A stretch of 14,868 nucleotides of DNA from Bacillota bacterium (GCA_023394955.1 JAEWZY010000072.1:1-14868); one strand, 5' to 3'; counted from the stretch's first letter, positions 7,269-14,056 are shown. The notes: generated by a model from the sequence alone, not told the origin. Numbers and translations: made by a program.

Positions 7269-10200
7269 TTAGACTTCTCCTATTAAATCCTCTTCGAATG
7301 TCTCCTCAAAAAGCTCTTCATCTTCCTCATCAAATGTATTATCGCCGCTCTCAACGTCATCAATCTCTTCGTCATAAACAGCCTCAGCCGGAACTTCGAT
7401 CTCCAACCCTAACTCCTTAGCCATCTCCTTAACATCTTCATCCTCTTCTTTAATCTGAATTTCTTGAGCTTCCTCCGTCAAGACCTTCACATCCAAACAA
7501 AGGCTTTGCAGTTCTTTGATTAATACCTTGAATGACTCCGGAACGCCAGGTTCCGGAACATTTTCACCCTTGACGATCGCTTCATAAGTTTTGACCCGAC
7601 CGATGACATCGTCGGACTTAACAGTCAATAGTTCCTGAAGAGTATAGGCTGCGCCGTAGGCTTCCAAAGCCCAAACTTCCATCTCCCCGAAGCGTTGCCC
7701 TCCAAATTGGGCTTTTCCTCCGAGCGGTTGTTGAGTAACCAAGGAATATGGTCCTGTTGAACGGGCATGAATTTTATCGTCGACTAAATGAGCTAATTTC
7801 AACATATAAACATAACCAACCGTTATCGGGTTGTCGAATGGCTGACCGCTACGACCATCATAAAGTTGGGTCTTCCCGTTCTCAGGCAGGTTGGCCTTTT
7901 CAAAAATCTCCGAAATCTCCTTTTCAGTCGCTCCACCAAAAACCGGGGTGGCCACATGATAACCAAGGGTTTTAGCAGCCCAGCCTAAATGGGTCTCTAA
8001 AATCTGGCCTAAATTCATCCGTGAAGGTACCCCTAGCGGATTCAGAATGATCTGGACCGGGGTCCCGTCCGGTAAAAACGGCATATCCTCAACGGGTAAA
8101 ATTTTGGCGATGACGCCTTTATTGCCATGACGGCCAGCCATTTTATCACCTTCGGAGATCTTCCGTTTTTGGGCGATATACACCCTGACCAAACGATTGA
8201 CCCCCGGTGCTAATTCGTCCCCATTCTCTCTTGAAAAAACTTTAACATCGATAATTCTGCCCGATTCGCCATGGGGAACTCGAAGTGAAGTATCCCTGAC
8301 TTCCCGGGCCTTTTCCCCAAAAATCGCCCTCAGCAACCTTTCCTCGGCGGTTAGCTCTGTTTCACCTTTGGGGGTAACTTTACCGACCAGGATATCTCCC
8401 GGTCTAACTTCGGCTCCGATCCGAATAATGCCTTGATCATCAAGATCATCCAAGGCGCCTTCGCCAACATTCGGAATATCCCTTGTAATCTCCTCCGCCC
8501 CTAGCTTGGTGTCGCGAGCTTCAGCTTCATATTCTTCGACATGGACTGAGGTGAATACATCGCCGATAACCAGTTCTTCACTGATTAAAATGGCGTCTTC
8601 ATAATTATAGCCTTCCCAAGGCATGAAAGCGACCAGGATATTTTTTCCCAAAGCCAACTCGCCCAGGTCGGTAGATGGACCGTCAGCGATAACTTCCCCG
8701 GCTTCGACCATCTGGCCTTCCATCACAATTGGCCGTTGGTTAATACAGGTTCCTTGATTGGAACGTTCATATTTCAACAATCGATAAGTGTCGGTGCCTT
8801 TATCGGTCTTAACCCGGATCTCATCTCCGGTCACCTTGACAATCGTCCCTTTTGTTTTGGCAAGCACCACTACCCCGGAATCAACCGCTGCTTTATATTC
8901 CATTCCGGTGCCTACCAGCGGCGCCTGAGTCCTTAATAAGGGAACTGCCTGACGTTGCATGTTCGAGCCCATTAAAGCCCGGTTGGCGTCATCGTTCTCT
9001 AAAAACGGAATCAATGCGGTCGCGATACTTACTAGCTGTTTAGGGGAAACGTCCATTAATTGAACTTGATTGCTTGATATTTCCAAGATATCTTCCCGAT
9101 ATCGCACTGAAACCCGGTTGCGTATGAACTCCCTGGTTTCGGGGTCAAAGGGTTCATTTGCCTGGGCGACAATATATCTGTCTTCTTCATCCGCTGTCAA
9201 ATAAATAATTTCATCGCTAACCTTGCTGTCAGTAACCCGGCGATATGGAGTTTCGATAAATCCATACTCGTTAATCCGGGCAAAAGTAGTTAAAGAACCG
9301 ATTAGGCCGATGTTAGGGCCTTCAGGTGTTTCAATGGGACACATCCGCCCGTAGTGGGAATGGTGCACATCCCGCACCTCAAATCCTGCCCGTTCTCTGG
9401 ACAATCCGCCCGGTCCCAAAGCTGAAAGTCTTCTCTTATGTGTTAATTCAGCCAAAGGATTAGTTTGATCCATGAATTGCGACAATTGGCTGGAACCAAA
9501 AAACTCTTTAATGGCCGCGACCACCGGCCGGATATTGATTAAGGCTTGGGGAGTAATCACTTCTACATCCTGAATGGTCATTCTTTCCCGGACTACCCTT
9601 TCCATTCGGGCTAAACCGATCCTAAATTGATTTTGCAGTAATTCTCCAACCGATTTTAAGCGGCGATTTCCTAAATGATCGATATCGTCAACTTCCCCAA
9701 TGCCTCCATGGAGATTAAATAAATATTTGACTACTTCAATTACATCTTCTTTGGTTAAAACCTTAACCGCTTCTTGAGCGGGAATCTCATTGCCATCTTT
9801 ATCAACTGAAGAACTCACTGTTTTAGCAGGAATATTCAACCCCAGCTTTTTGTTGAGTTTATAACGCCCTACCGGGGCTAGATCATATCGTTTAGAATCA
9901 AAGAATAACGTTTCAAACAAAGTACGGGCGCTATCAACAGTTGGCGGTTCACCCGGACGAAGCCGTTTGTATATTTCAATCAGAGCCTCTTCTTCACTTT
10001 GAGTGTTATCCCGCTCCAGAGTCAACTTGATACTTTCATATTCATCAAATAATTCGGTAAGATGGTAGTTATTACCCAACCCCAATGATTTAAGCAAGAT
10101 TGTAACCGGCAATTTTCTGGTTCGATCAATTCTTACATATAAAATGTCGTTTCCGTCAAACTCAAACTCAAGCCAGGCGCCACGATTAGGAATAATGCTG

Positions 10201-10670
10201 GCTGAATACAAGTATTTACCGGTTGTATCTTGAGTCTTTCCAAAGTAAACACCGGGGGAACGGACTAGTTGGCTGACGATTACCCGTTCCGCTCCGTTAA
10301 TGATGAAAGTGCCCTTGTCAGTCATTAATGGAAAGTCACCCATGAATACTTCCTGTTCTTTGACCTCGCCGGTTTCTTTATTGATCAACCTAGTTCTAAC
10401 ACGTAAAGGCGCGGCGAAAGTCACATCCCGTTTTTTACACTCTTCAACAGGATATTTAGGTTCGCCTAAAACGTAATCAACGAATTCCAAGACAAGATTC
10501 CCGGTGAAATCCTGAATTGGTGAGATGTCCCGAAACATCTCGCGTAATCCTTCATTTAAAAACCATTGATAAGATTTTTGCTGGACTTCGATTAAATTAG
10601 GCATATCTAAAATCTCATCGATCTTACCAAAGCTTAATCGCTCCCGGTTTTTCTTTACGGTTTCCTGCAA
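7269..10670 (-). CDS. rpoB: DNA-directed RNA polymerase beta subunit
   Basis: The beta subunit forms the other pincer of RNA polymerase and binds rifampicin. From TTG 10670 it has 1133 residues. Family landmarks follow in order: MPNLIEVQQKSYQWFL near the N-terminus, GAERVIVSQLVRSPG, the rifampicin pocket SSQLSQFMDQTNP to SALGPGG, KMAGRHGNKG, and GGKAQFGGQRFGEMEVWALEAYGA near the end. Gln398, Asp401, His411, Arg414 and Ser416 match E. coli Gln513, Asp516, His526, Arg529 and Ser531, so the pocket is wild type. The last ~45 residues form a very acidic tail. Longer in-frame starts exist (GTG four codons upstream, TTG at 10727), but AGAGGTGAG before TTG 10670 gives normal spacing. rpoC follows after 33 bases. 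No rsmC-type methyltransferase gene lies between rplL and rpoB, unlike Bacillus. Confidence 0.97.
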   Translation of the reverse strand: MQETVKKNRERLSFGKIDEILDMPNLIEVQQKSYQWFLNEGLREMFRDISPIQDFTGNLVLEFVDYVLGEPKYPVEECKKRDVTFAAPLRVRTRLINKETGEVKEQEVFMGDFPLMTDKGTFIINGAERVIVSQLVRSPGVYFGKTQDTTGKYLYSASIIPNRGAWLEFEFDGNDILYVRIDRTRKLPVTILLKSLGLGNNYHLTELFDEYESIKLTLERDNTQSEEEALIEIYKRLRPGEPPTVDSARTLFETLFFDSKRYDLAPVGRYKLNKKLGLNIPAKTVSSSVDKDGNEIPAQEAVKVLTKEDVIEVVKYLFNLHGGIGEVDDIDHLGNRRLKSVGELLQNQFRIGLARMERVVRERMTIQDVEVITPQALINIRPVVAAIKEFFGSSQLSQFMDQTNPLAELTHKRRLSALGPGGLSRERAGFEVRDVHHSHYGRMCPIETPEGPNIGLIGSLTTFARINEYGFIETPYRRVTDSKVSDEIIYLTADEEDRYIVAQANEPFDPETREFIRNRVSVRYREDILEISSNQVQLMDVSPKQLVSIATALIPFLENDDANRALMGSNMQRQAVPLLRTQAPLVGTGMEYKAAVDSGVVVLAKTKGTIVKVTGDEIRVKTDKGTDTYRLLKYERSNQGTCINQRPIVMEGQMVEAGEVIADGPSTDLGELALGKNILVAFMPWEGYNYEDAILISEELVIGDVFTSVHVEEYEAEARDTKLGAEEITRDIPNVGEGALDDLDDQGIIRIGAEVRPGDILVGKVTPKGETELTAEERLLRAIFGEKAREVRDTSLRVPHGESGRIIDVKVFSRENGDELAPGVNRLVRVYIAQKRKISEGDKMAGRHGNKGVIAKILPVEDMPFLPDGTPVQIILNPLGVPSRMNLGQILETHLGWAAKTLGYHVATPVFGGATEKEISEIFEKANLPENGKTQLYDGRSGQPFDNPITVGYVYMLKLAHLVDDKIHARSTGPYSLVTQQPLGGKAQFGGQRFGEMEVWALEAYGAAYTLQELLTVKSDDVIGRVKTYEAIVKGENVPEPGVPESFKVLIKELQSLCLDVKVLTEEAQEIQIKEEDEDVKEMAKELGLEIEVPAEAVYDEEIDDVESGDNTFDEEDEELFEETFEEDLIGEV

Positions 10671-10675
10671 ACTGC

Positions 10676-10685
10676 TCACCTCTCC
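10676..10685 (-). promoter_or_regulatory. Ribosome binding site that fixes the rpoB TTG start
   Basis: GGAGAGGTGA on the minus strand, ending five bases before TTG 10670, with AGGTGA as the best match to the 16S end. The in-frame GTG inside it could only start translation with a very short GGAG spacing, so TTG is preferred. Confidence 0.65.
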
Positions 10686-10723
10686 AGAATTTGGTCCAAT
10701 ATTTCTAGTAAAAATAAGTAGAT

Positions 10724-10775
10724 TCAAAGATGAAAATCAAAATTCAAATGTTGCCAAAATAAAAATCATCTTTGA
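10724..10775 (-). repeat. Inverted repeat in the rpoB leader
   Basis: A perfect 10-base inverted repeat, TCAAAGATGA (10724-10733) and TCATCTTTGA (10766-10775), separated by 32 AT-rich bases containing further short self-complementary runs. In the transcript it would be a long-looped stem about 50 bases before the rpoB start. It has no T-run. Its role is unknown: it could be an mRNA structure or a remnant of a small dispersed repeat. Confidence 0.5.
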
Positions 10776-10819
10776 TTTGCATCCTTAGTTTATACAAGAC
10801 ATATATTATATATAAACAG

Positions 10820-10851
10820 ATAAAAGCAAGGTAACGTTGTTATCCTCGCTT
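10820..10851 (-). terminator. Possible attenuator hairpin in the rpoB leader
   Basis: On the minus strand, AAGCGAGGATAAC (10851-10839) pairs with GTTACCTTGCTT (10835-10824) over twelve pairs with one G-U and one bulged A, around a three-base loop. TTTTAT at the foot of the stem is a short T-rich tail. Upstream, GCTGAAGC (10891-10884) can instead pair with GCTTAAGC (10855-10848), which shares four bases with the left arm of this stem. The pairing is seen; premature termination is inference, and the T tract is weak. Confidence 0.4.
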
Positions 10852-10978
10852 AAGCCTTCGATGATATTGAACACCAATAATATGCTTCAGCTTTTCTCAG
10901 CCCGCAATTCACAGTTTTTTTAGTAATACTTAAGTTTTAATCTTTTCCAGTTTCTCACCTTAATACCGGCAGATAATT

Positions 10979-11007
10979 ATGATAACATAGGTATGCGCGG
11001 ATGTCAA
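10979..11007 (-). promoter_or_regulatory. Probable sigma-A promoter of rpoB-rpoC
   Basis: On the minus strand, a perfect TTGACA (11002-11007), a 17-base spacer and TATCAT (10979-10984, five of six bases). It begins three bases after the hairpin that follows rplL. It would give an untranslated leader of about 300 bases before rpoB, containing the possible attenuator and the inverted repeat. The 384-base gap between rplL and rpoB holds no supportable gene. Confidence 0.65.
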
Positions 11008-11010
11008 TAA

Positions 11011-11045
11011 CAAATTCAAAGGAGCTATCCGCCCCTTTGAATTTG
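11011..11045 (-). terminator. Strong hairpin behind rplL, terminator or processing site
   Basis: A 15-bp stem of the type CAAATTCAAAGG.../...CCTTTGAATTTG with one G-U pair and a five-base GGATA loop, nine bases after the rplL stop. The bases after it (TTATTGACAT) are not a proper T tract. It may therefore act as a partial terminator, an RNase cleavage site, or a 3' stabiliser of the rplJL message. A -35 box starts three bases further on. Confidence 0.55.
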
Positions 11046-11054
11046 TATCTTATC

Positions 11055-11429
11055 TTACTTGAGTTCAACGGTAGCGCCGGCATCTTCAAGTTTTTTCTTG
11101 AGTTCTTCGGCATCTGCCTTGGGCATGGCTTCTTTAATGTTTTTAGGAGCGCCATCAACTAAATCTTTGGCCTCTTTTAAGCCGAGACCAGTTGCTTCGC
11201 GGACTACTTTAATAACTTGAATTTTTTGGGCGCCGGCGTTTACCAAAACTACATCAAACTCAGTTTTCTCAGCGGCAGGTCCTGCTCCGGCCACGGGAGC
11301 TGCGGCTGCAACAGCAACCGGAGCAGCGGCAGAAACGCCAAATTCTTCTTCGAACGCTTTTACCAGTTCATTAAGTTCGAGAACGGTCATACCTTTAACT
11401 ATTTCTAAGACATCATTTACTTTCGACAT
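11055..11429 (-). CDS. rplL: 50S ribosomal protein L7/L12
   Basis: L7/L12 forms the flexible stalk that recruits and activates the translational GTPases EF-Tu, EF-G and IF2. The protein is 124 residues: an N-terminal dimerisation helix region (VNDVLEIVKGMTVLELNELVKAFEEEFG, given here in part: residues ~4-31), an alanine/proline-rich hinge (about 33-52), and the globular C-terminal domain with TEFDVVLVNAGAQKIQVIK and GLGLKEAKDLVDGAP, which contacts the factors. The ATG at 11429 has AAGGAGG nine bases upstream. It lies 57 bases after rplJ, so several copies can be made with each L10 under the shared L10 leader. A strong hairpin stands behind it. Confidence 0.97.
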   Translation of the reverse strand: MSKVNDVLEIVKGMTVLELNELVKAFEEEFGVSAAAPVAVAAAAPVAGAGPAAEKTEFDVVLVNAGAQKIQVIKVVREATGLGLKEAKDLVDGAPKNIKEAMPKADAEELKKKLEDAGATVELK

Positions 11430-11486
11430 TTTTAGTTTCCTCCTTAAATATTAAAATCAATACACTGTGTAAACCAAAGGATTTCC

Positions 11487-12008
11487 TCATTCACCCGCTT
11501 TTTGTTTGCGAATCGCTTCCACCGCGTAAACGGCGTTACGAAGCGGTCCCGAAAGCACTGTAACCAGTCCTCGCATGGGAGCTTGAAACATACCGGCCAC
11601 TTGACAGAGAAGCGCTTCCCGCGAAGGTAGATTCGCCAACTCTTCAACCGCAGCCAAATCAATGACTTTGCCTTCTAAAATCCCGCCTTTTAACTCCAAT
11701 TTCTTATGGTCTTTGGCGAAATCGGCTAAAATCTTCGCGGGAACAACCACGTCGTTAAATCCGAAAGCCAATGCGGTCGGTCCGCTCAAGAACCGGTCTA
11801 ATCCATCGATGTTGGCAGCTTTAGCGGCCCTGCTGGTTAAAGTATTTTTAGCTACTTTATACTCAACGCCAGCTTCACGTAATTTTTTTCTCAATTCAGT
11901 CACTTCTGCAACGTTTAATCCACGATAATCAGCTAAAATTACCGATTGGGATCTGGAAATTTTTTCTTGTATTTCACTAACTGCAGCTTCTTTTTCCGGC
12001 CTTGCCAT
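11487..12008 (-). CDS. rplJ: 50S ribosomal protein L10
   Basis: L10 anchors the L7/L12 dimers to 23S rRNA at the stalk base next to L11. The protein has 173 residues. Its N-terminal RNA-binding part shows SVILADYRGLNVAEVTELRK (22-41) and the segment YKVAKNTLTSRAAK. The C-terminal helix that carries the L12 dimers ends in NAVYAVEAIRKQKAGE. The ATG at 12008 follows TAAGGAGGTG. In the Firmicutes studied, L10 bound to L7/L12 represses its own operon by acting on the leader RNA. The leader with a terminator lies directly upstream here, so the same control is expected. The neighbours rplA and rplL are in the usual order. Confidence 0.97.
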   Translation of the reverse strand: MARPEKEAAVSEIQEKISRSQSVILADYRGLNVAEVTELRKKLREAGVEYKVAKNTLTSRAAKAANIDGLDRFLSGPTALAFGFNDVVVPAKILADFAKDHKKLELKGGILEGKVIDLAAVEELANLPSREALLCQVAGMFQAPMRGLVTVLSGPLRNAVYAVEAIRKQKAGE

Positions 12009-12029
12009 TTTTACACCTCCTTAGATTAT

Positions 12030-12066
12030 AAATCAAAAGGCCTCCATAGCTCTACTGGAGGCCTTT
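12030..12066 (-). terminator. Attenuator terminator of the rplJL leader
   Basis: An 11-bp perfect stem (AAAGGCCTCCA/TGGAGGCCTTT, 12036-12066) with a nine-base loop, followed on the minus strand by TTTTGATTT. It lies 22 bases before the rplJ start, overlapping nothing coding. This is the intrinsic terminator expected in an L10 leader, through which excess L10-L7/L12 stops transcription. Confidence 0.85.
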
Positions 12067-12165
12067 ATTATAAGCCGTTAATAAGGCTTATCCGCCGTGT
12101 TTAACCCATCCAGCCTCGGTAGGCGCAATTAAGTCATTATGTCCTAAGGACACCTACTGTCTATG
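12067..12165 (-). ncRNA. L10 leader RNA (binding site for L10-L7/L12)
   Basis: The stretch between rplA and the attenuator carries the features of the ribosomal protein L10 leader family. On the minus strand these are GACAGTAGGTG (12161-12151) pairing with CGCCTACC (12125-12118), a small TGTCC-TTA-GGACA hairpin inside (12140-12152), the ACCGAGGC segment after the stem, and a further TAAGCC/GGCTTA hairpin (12071-12090). Position directly before rplJ and the following terminator support the call. Exact boundaries are approximate. I see no convincing promoter before it, so read-through from rplKA is possible. Confidence 0.85.
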
Positions 12166-12193
12166 GCAAATATTTATTGATTTTTGCAAAAAT

Positions 12194-12910
12194 TTATCTT
12201 TCCACTGCAGCAGCAGTTTGAGCGGCTAATTGAGGTGAAACCCTTACCCCCGGGCTCATTGTCGCGGAAACTACCACGCTTTTTAAATAAGTTCCTTTGG
12301 CCGTAGCTGGTTTAGCTTTAACAATTACATCTAATAATGTGCGGAAATTACCAACCAGTTTTTCTAGATCAAATGAAACCTTTCCAATCGGCACATGGAC
12401 GATACCGGTCTTGTCAACCCGGTATTCAACCTTACCGGCTTTGATCTCTTTTACGGCTTTGCCAACTTCTAAAGTAACCGTGCCGGTCTTCGGGTTCGGC
12501 ATTAATCCTTTGGGCCCTAATATTTTTCCCAGTTTACCAACGGCACCCATCATATCCGGAGTAGCAACGGCTACGTCAAATTCCATCCAGCCTTTTTGGA
12601 TTTCCTCAATCAAATCTTCGGCCCCGACCTTTTCGGCGCCGGCTTCTTGAGCTTCCTTAGCTTTCTCGCCTTTAGCGAATACCGCAACCCGAACGGCCCT
12701 GCCGGTTCCATAAGGCAAAACTACTGCGCCGCGGATTTGTTGGTCGGCATGTCTAGGGTCAACTCCTAAACGGATCGCTACTTCCACTGATTCATCAAAC
12801 TTGCCTTTGGGCATTGCTTTAATTAAATTTAAAGCTTCCGCCGGTTCATATAATTTAGCCTTTTCAACCATTTTAACAGCTTCAGTATATCTCTTACCAT
12901 GCTTTGGCAT
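12194..12910 (-). CDS. rplA: 50S ribosomal protein L1
   Basis: L1 forms the mobile stalk beside the E site that guides release of deacylated tRNA, and it represses translation of its own mRNA. The protein is 238 residues, slightly longer than the usual ~230. Typical segments are MPKHGKRYTEAVKMVEK at the N-terminus, the TPDMMGAVGKLGKILGPKGLMPNPKTGTVT stretch (about 117-146, where domain II meets the hinge), GKVEYRVDKTGIVHVPIGK, and the final YLKSVVVSATMSPGVRV. The ATG at 12910 has TAAGGAGGT seven bases upstream. A hairpin that resembles an L1 site touches this ribosome binding site. rplK precedes it by 121 bases and the L10 leader follows. Confidence 0.97.
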   Translation of the reverse strand: MPKHGKRYTEAVKMVEKAKLYEPAEALNLIKAMPKGKFDESVEVAIRLGVDPRHADQQIRGAVVLPYGTGRAVRVAVFAKGEKAKEAQEAGAEKVGAEDLIEEIQKGWMEFDVAVATPDMMGAVGKLGKILGPKGLMPNPKTGTVTLEVGKAVKEIKAGKVEYRVDKTGIVHVPIGKVSFDLEKLVGNFRTLLDVIVKAKPATAKGTYLKSVVVSATMSPGVRVSPQLAAQTAAAVER

Positions 12911-12925
12911 TTATTTACCTCCTTA

Positions 12926-12954
12926 GTGGTTTAACGGAATGTTCTTCCTCCCAC
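12926..12954 (-). promoter_or_regulatory. Candidate L1 autoregulatory hairpin before rplA
   Basis: Minus-strand outer stem GTGG/CCAC, inner stem GGAA/TTCC, with an uneven internal loop (GA against GTTAAA) and a five-base loop. The closing CCAC directly abuts the rplA Shine-Dalgarno TAAGGAGG. The GTGGGAGG and ACCAC parts resemble the L1-binding region of 23S rRNA (helix 76-77). A second copy with the same plan lies before rplK. Confidence 0.55.
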
Positions 12955-12956
12955 GT

Positions 12957-12976
12957 TTTTCGGGATATCCCTAAAA
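12957..12976 (-). repeat. Near-perfect 20-base palindrome between rplK and rplA
   Basis: GGGATATCCC (12962-12971) is a perfect 10-base palindrome. After one mismatch on each side it continues as TTTT and AAAA. It is located just before the candidate L1 site. It has no loop, so an RNA hairpin is unlikely as drawn. It could be a DNA site or chance. Confidence 0.35.
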
Positions 12977-13031
12977 GAATTCATATGGAAAACAATACTT
13001 TATCCCGCAAATCACACCATCGCTTCATTAT

Positions 13032-13457
13032 TTAATCTTCGACGACAATACCCATGCTGCGCGCGGTACCCGCAACCATACTCATAGCCGCTTCCACATT
13101 GGCGGCATTAAGATCGGGCATCTTTAATTCCGCAATTTCACGGACTTTTAATTTACTAATCGTTCCAACTTTAGTTTTATTGGGAACCCCGGAACCCTTC
13201 TCTAAATTAACCGCCTTTTTAATAAGAACCGGCACCGGTGGGGTCTTACAAATAAAAGTAAAGGAACGATCTTCATAAACCGTGATTACTACCGGGATAA
13301 TCATTCCCGCCTGATTAGCCGTACGTTCATTAAAGGATTTGCAAAACTCCATAATATTGACGCCGTGCTGTCCTAGGGCAGGGCCTACGGGCGGCGCCGG
13401 ATTAGCTTTGCCGGCCGGAACTTGTAGTTTAATCATTCCCGTAATCTTTTTAGCCAT
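13032..13457 (-). CDS. rplK: 50S ribosomal protein L11
   Basis: L11 binds the GTPase-associated centre of 23S rRNA at the foot of the L7/L12 stalk and takes part in factor binding and the stringent response. Its length of 141 residues is standard. The N-terminal domain shows the proline-rich PAGKANPAPPVGPALGQHGV (15-34), the region tied to thiopeptide binding. The C-terminal RNA-binding domain includes GSGVPNKTKVGTISKLKV and the ending AGTARSMGIVVED. The ATG at 13457 follows TAAGGAGGTG. It is 61 bases after nusG and 121 bases before rplA. A candidate L1-binding hairpin stands just upstream. Confidence 0.97.
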   Translation of the reverse strand: MAKKITGMIKLQVPAGKANPAPPVGPALGQHGVNIMEFCKSFNERTANQAGMIIPVVITVYEDRSFTFICKTPPVPVLIKKAVNLEKGSGVPNKTKVGTISKLKVREIAELKMPDLNAANVEAAMSMVAGTARSMGIVVED

Positions 13458-13483
13458 TGCCCTTCACCTCCTTAGAATATAAT

Positions 13484-13511
13484 GTGGTTATAACGGGATT
13501 CACCCTCCCAC
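13484..13511 (-). promoter_or_regulatory. Candidate L1 autoregulatory hairpin before rplK
   Basis: Minus-strand GTGG-GA-GGG-TGAAT-CCC-GTTATAA-CCAC: a four-pair outer stem, GA opposite GTTATAA, and a three-pair inner stem. It lies nine bases before the rplK Shine-Dalgarno TAAGGAGGTG. The plan and outer bases match the hairpin before rplA, while the inner stem differs with its pairing preserved (GGG/CCC versus GGAA/TTCC). Confidence 0.55.
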
Positions 13512-13518
13512 TCACCGG

Positions 13519-14043
13519 TTAAATCTTCTCTATTTGGTGATAATCCAGTTCTACCGGGGTTTCTCGACCAAACATCGAAACTCTGACTTTAATCTTCCCT
13601 TTTTCCGGACTAATCTCTTCAATAATTCCGGAAAAGTTTTCAAAGGGACCCCTGATTACTTTCACTGTCTCTCCCAATCCAAAATCAATTTTAGCGCGGG
13701 GTTCATCGATTCCCATTTGATGTAGGATTAATTTGGTTTCCTTTTCCTGCAACGGTAAAGGTTTAGAGCCGGAACCGACAAAACCGGTTACTCCGGGAGT
13801 ATTTCGCACTACATACCATGAATCGTCGGTTAAAATCATCTCCACAATTACATAACCAGGATATATTTTCTTTTTGGTGATCTTACGTTTGCCATCCTTG
13901 ATTTCCAGTTCTTCCTCGGTAGGTACTAAAATCCGGAAAATCTTGTCCTCCATCGCCATAGATTCCACGCGGCGTTCAAGGTTGGCCTTTACTTTATTCT
14001 CATATCCCGAATAGGTATGAATAACATACCAATTCTTTTCCAT
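13519..14043 (-). CDS. nusG: Transcription elongation/antitermination factor NusG
   Basis: NusG binds the beta' clamp of elongating RNA polymerase and, through its C-terminal domain, other partners such as ribosomal S10 or Rho; in Bacillus it also promotes pausing. The protein has 174 residues. The N-terminal NGN domain starts MEKNWYVIHTYSGYENKVK and includes KIYPGYVIVEM and the RNTPGVTGFVG segment. The KOW domain begins at about residue 127 (VKVIRGPFENFSGIIEEI) and ends VSMFGRETPVELDYHQIEKI. The ATG at 14043 has GAGGAG six bases upstream. It is 13 bases after secE, so the two are surely co-transcribed. No inserted domain is present between NGN and KOW. Confidence 0.97.
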   Translation of the reverse strand: MEKNWYVIHTYSGYENKVKANLERRVESMAMEDKIFRILVPTEEELEIKDGKRKITKKKIYPGYVIVEMILTDDSWYVVRNTPGVTGFVGSGSKPLPLQEKETKLILHQMGIDEPRAKIDFGLGETVKVIRGPFENFSGIIEEISPEKGKIKVRVSMFGRETPVELDYHQIEKI

Positions 14044-14056
14044 AAGCTTCTCCTCA

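Noticed and set aside
9420..9510. Possible rifampicin-resistance substitutions in RpoB
   Set aside because: Gln398, Asp401, His411, Arg414 and Ser416 all match the sensitive form.
10955..11158. A 67-codon minus-strand frame overlapping the end of rplL
   Set aside because: It overlaps rplL in another frame and runs through the hairpin and promoter; no ribosome binding site and no recognisable protein.
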